From contig CAVQJJ010000006.1 of NCBI GenBank assembly GCA_963712835.1, forward strand, positions 372,001 to 436,000: a stretch of 64,000 nt of DNA. The letters run 5' to 3'. The position numbers and the translations under genes are program-made. Below the pieces are notes generated by a model. That model searched no databases. It saw nothing but the letters and a program-made list of their open reading frames with translations, and had not been told where the DNA came from. This document shows, one piece after another, positions 62,442-64,000 of this stretch. The DNA comes from DATARH01 sp963712835 (GTDB lineage Bacteria > Pseudomonadota > Alphaproteobacteria > ATCC43930 > CGMCC-115725). Positions within the stretch are counted from its first letter, which is position 1; the number at the start of each line of letters is the position of its first letter.

Positions 62442-64000
62442 GCCTGCGCCGCCGGTGGTCCGCCGAGAACGATCTGCTCTTCCTCGAACCGCTTTTTCAG
62501 GCGCCGGTTGAACTCGCGCTGCACCGGCCAGCGTCCGCCATCGGTGCAGACGATCTGCCCGGTAATCGTCACGCCCCACGGCCGCACCTGATCGACCCCG
62601 AAAATCTGCAGCTCGCCCAAAATCTTCGGGCCGAACTCCTCGTCCTGGCGCATCGCCGCGCCGATTTCGCTCAGCACTTCCATCACCCGGTCGACATCCT
62701 CGGTAAAGGCGACGGTGACCGAGACCGCGGCATTGCCGAGCCCGCGATTGTTGTTGGTGATCGTCGTGACCGAGCTGAACGGGATGATGTGCACCGATCC
62801 GTCGCTGGCGCGCAGGCGCATCGTGCGCACCGACAATTGCTCGACCGAACCCGACAGCCCGGCGGCGGTCACCCCGTCGCCGATCTGGATGGCGTTCTCG
62901 AACAGCACGAACATCCCGGTGATGACGTCCTGCACCAGGTGCTGGGCACCAAAGCCGATGGCGATCCCCGCAACCCCGGCGCCGGCGAGCAGCGGAGCGA
63001 TGTTGATGCCGATTTCGGAGAGCGCGGTCAGCCCGACAATGGCCACGATCGTCACCAGAAGCGTCGTCCGGAGCAGCGGCATCAGCGTCAACAGCCGCAC
63101 CGAACGCACCTGTCCGCCGGGGCCCGTCTGCGCGAGCTGGCGCTCCAAGACGGCGTGGCTGGCTTCCCAGATCGCGGTCGCCGCGACGACCGCGACGGTC
63201 ACCGTCGCCAGCGCCGAGATGAGGCGTGTGCCGATCCCGCCGGCGACGAGCCAAGCGAAAGCGGGCGCGCCCCACAACTGCAATATCACCACGCCGCACA
63301 GCACGGTGATGATGGTCGTCGTGAGGATTTCCAGCGGCCGCCGGTAACGCGCGACGCGCTGGTTGAGCCCCGGAAGCTGGTCGTGCTCGTCCGGGTTAAG
63401 ACGCAGGAGGCGCTCGATCGTGCCGAGGACGACGATCGTCAGCAGACGCGCGGCGATGATCGCCGCCAGGGTCACGCCGGGAAAATAAAGCCCGGAAAGG
63501 CCGCCACGCGTCCCGGTCGCCAAGCCGACCCAGCAGCTGACGATCGTCACCACCGCGAGGTAAGGCCATGCCTCGGCGAGCCAGATGCGCCCGCGCGCCG
63601 CGTCGCGGCTCATGCCGCGGATATAGGCGCCGACCGCGTGCCGCGAGCGGATCACCACGACGACCAGCATCACCGCCAGAATGAGCGAGATCAGCCGGTC
63701 GAAGCCATCATGCGCGCTCTGATCGAGGCCGAGCAGCAGGGCGACCTCGACCAGCGCATCGCCGAAAATCGCGACGGCGACCAGCCGCCGCACCCACGCG
63801 ATGACGAACCGCGCGTCCGCGTCATCGAGCCGCCACAGCCTCAGGCGCCGATCGCTTGGAGATACCAGCAGGCGGACGACGCACATCGCGGCGCGGCAGG
63901 CGGCATAGGCGTTGACGACCGCGATCACCACGAGCCGCGTCTTTCCATCGATGCCCGGCAGCACGCCGACCAGCAGATTGCCGATGGCCGTGAATACCGC
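62438..64000 (-). CDS. MscS-family mechanosensitive channel (N terminus beyond window)
   Basis: At least 520 residues; the frame is open to the right edge, so the start lies outside. Several membrane segments are followed by the MscS pore and beta domain: LTALSEIGINIAPLLAGAGV, AGIAIGFGAQHLVQDVITGM, FVLFENAIQIGDGV, GSVEQLSVRTMRLRASDGSV, HIIPFSSVTTITNNNRG. It opens under membrane tension to release solutes after osmotic downshift. It is longer than small MscS (about 290 residues), with extra N-terminal helices. Confidence 0.93.
   Translation of the reverse strand, partial: AVFTAIGNLLVGVLPGIDGKTRLVVIAVVNAYAACRAAMCVVRLLVSPSDRRLRLWRLDDADARFVIAWVRRLVAVAIFGDALVEVALLLGLDQSAHDGFDRLISLILAVMLVVVVIRSRHAVGAYIRGMSRDAARGRIWLAEAWPYLAVVTIVSCWVGLATGTRGGLSGLYFPGVTLAAIIAARLLTIVVLGTIERLLRLNPDEHDQLPGLNQRVARYRRPLEILTTTIITVLCGVVILQLWGAPAFAWLVAGGIGTRLISALATVTVAVVAATAIWEASHAVLERQLAQTGPGGQVRSVRLLTLMPLLRTTLLVTIVAIVGLTALSEIGINIAPLLAGAGVAGIAIGFGAQHLVQDVITGMFVLFENAIQIGDGVTAAGLSGSVEQLSVRTMRLRASDGSVHIIPFSSVTTITNNNRGLGNAAVSVTVAFTEDVDRVMEVLSEIGAAMRQDEEFGPKILGELQIFGVDQVRPWGVTITGQIVCTDGGRWPVQREFNRRLKKRFEEEQIVLGGPPAAQA

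Overview
The window is GC-rich, densely coded bacterial chromosome. A member of the Alphaproteobacteria fits best. The supporting signs are a GTTC-N7-GTTC LexA-type box, a groESL operon with a possible RpoH-like promoter and no CIRCE element, a class II DAHP synthase, and alphaproteobacterial-style palindromic intergenic repeats. I cannot place it to genus.

Layout. 1-5.4 kb: end of a carbamoyltransferase, a PncC-NadD-like fusion, a secreted phospholipase C/acid phosphatase and a di-haem cytochrome c peroxidase. 5.5-14.9 kb: a minus-strand run of five genes, several with overlapping start and stop codons, that I do not recognise as a described system. They encode an ~808-aa protein with repeated ETPF motifs, an HExxH metallopeptidase, two proteins of unknown function and a 1269-aa GH25 muramidase / repeat region / SxxK serine-hydrolase fusion. 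Two regulators with degenerate receiver domains lie just upstream on the plus strand. 16.7-18.5 kb: two orphan ABC sugar-type permeases, one truncated. 19.2-21.2 kb: groESL. 21.2-24 kb: scarred DNA with the 3' part of a tRNA gene, a truncated IS110 element fused to a remnant of a cytochrome c peroxidase gene, and two tandem paralogous lipoprotein-sized genes of unknown function.

25.4-40.1 kb: a 14.7-kb integrative island inserted in the 3' end of gabD. It supplies its own gabD 3' end. The displaced host 3' end (157 nt, 27 differences, one amino-acid change) sits at the other edge beside a tyrosine integrase. Paired GGGGTAACG motifs at both ends look like integrase arm sites. The island encodes an integrase, an AlpA-like regulator, a primase-helicase with a candidate origin, a cold-shock protein, a Nu1-like small protein and several unknowns, as in a phage satellite. 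Its cargo is a type IIG restriction-modification enzyme with a one-base frameshift.

40.3-44.2 kb: defence and toxin debris: a frameshifted TIR-domain gene, an intact MazEF module with a perfect operator palindrome, glutathione reductase, and a frameshifted Doc toxin behind a small likely antitoxin. 44.3-64 kb: ordinary chromosome. It carries class II DAHP synthase preceded by an 18-codon coupled ORF, nicotinate phosphoribosyltransferase, transporters, an EthD-GNAT-like fusion, an orphan LexA box, a PrsW-type protease, and a fumarylacetoacetase / maleate-isomerase-like / SDR group. It also carries a two-kinase operon whose first kinase has Asn in place of the phospho-accepting His, a P1-type peptidase, a frameshifted amidohydrolase and an MscS channel that runs off the window.

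Several apparent pseudogenes differ from a readable frame by single-base deletions in short homopolymers. Sequencing error must be excluded before they are called broken.
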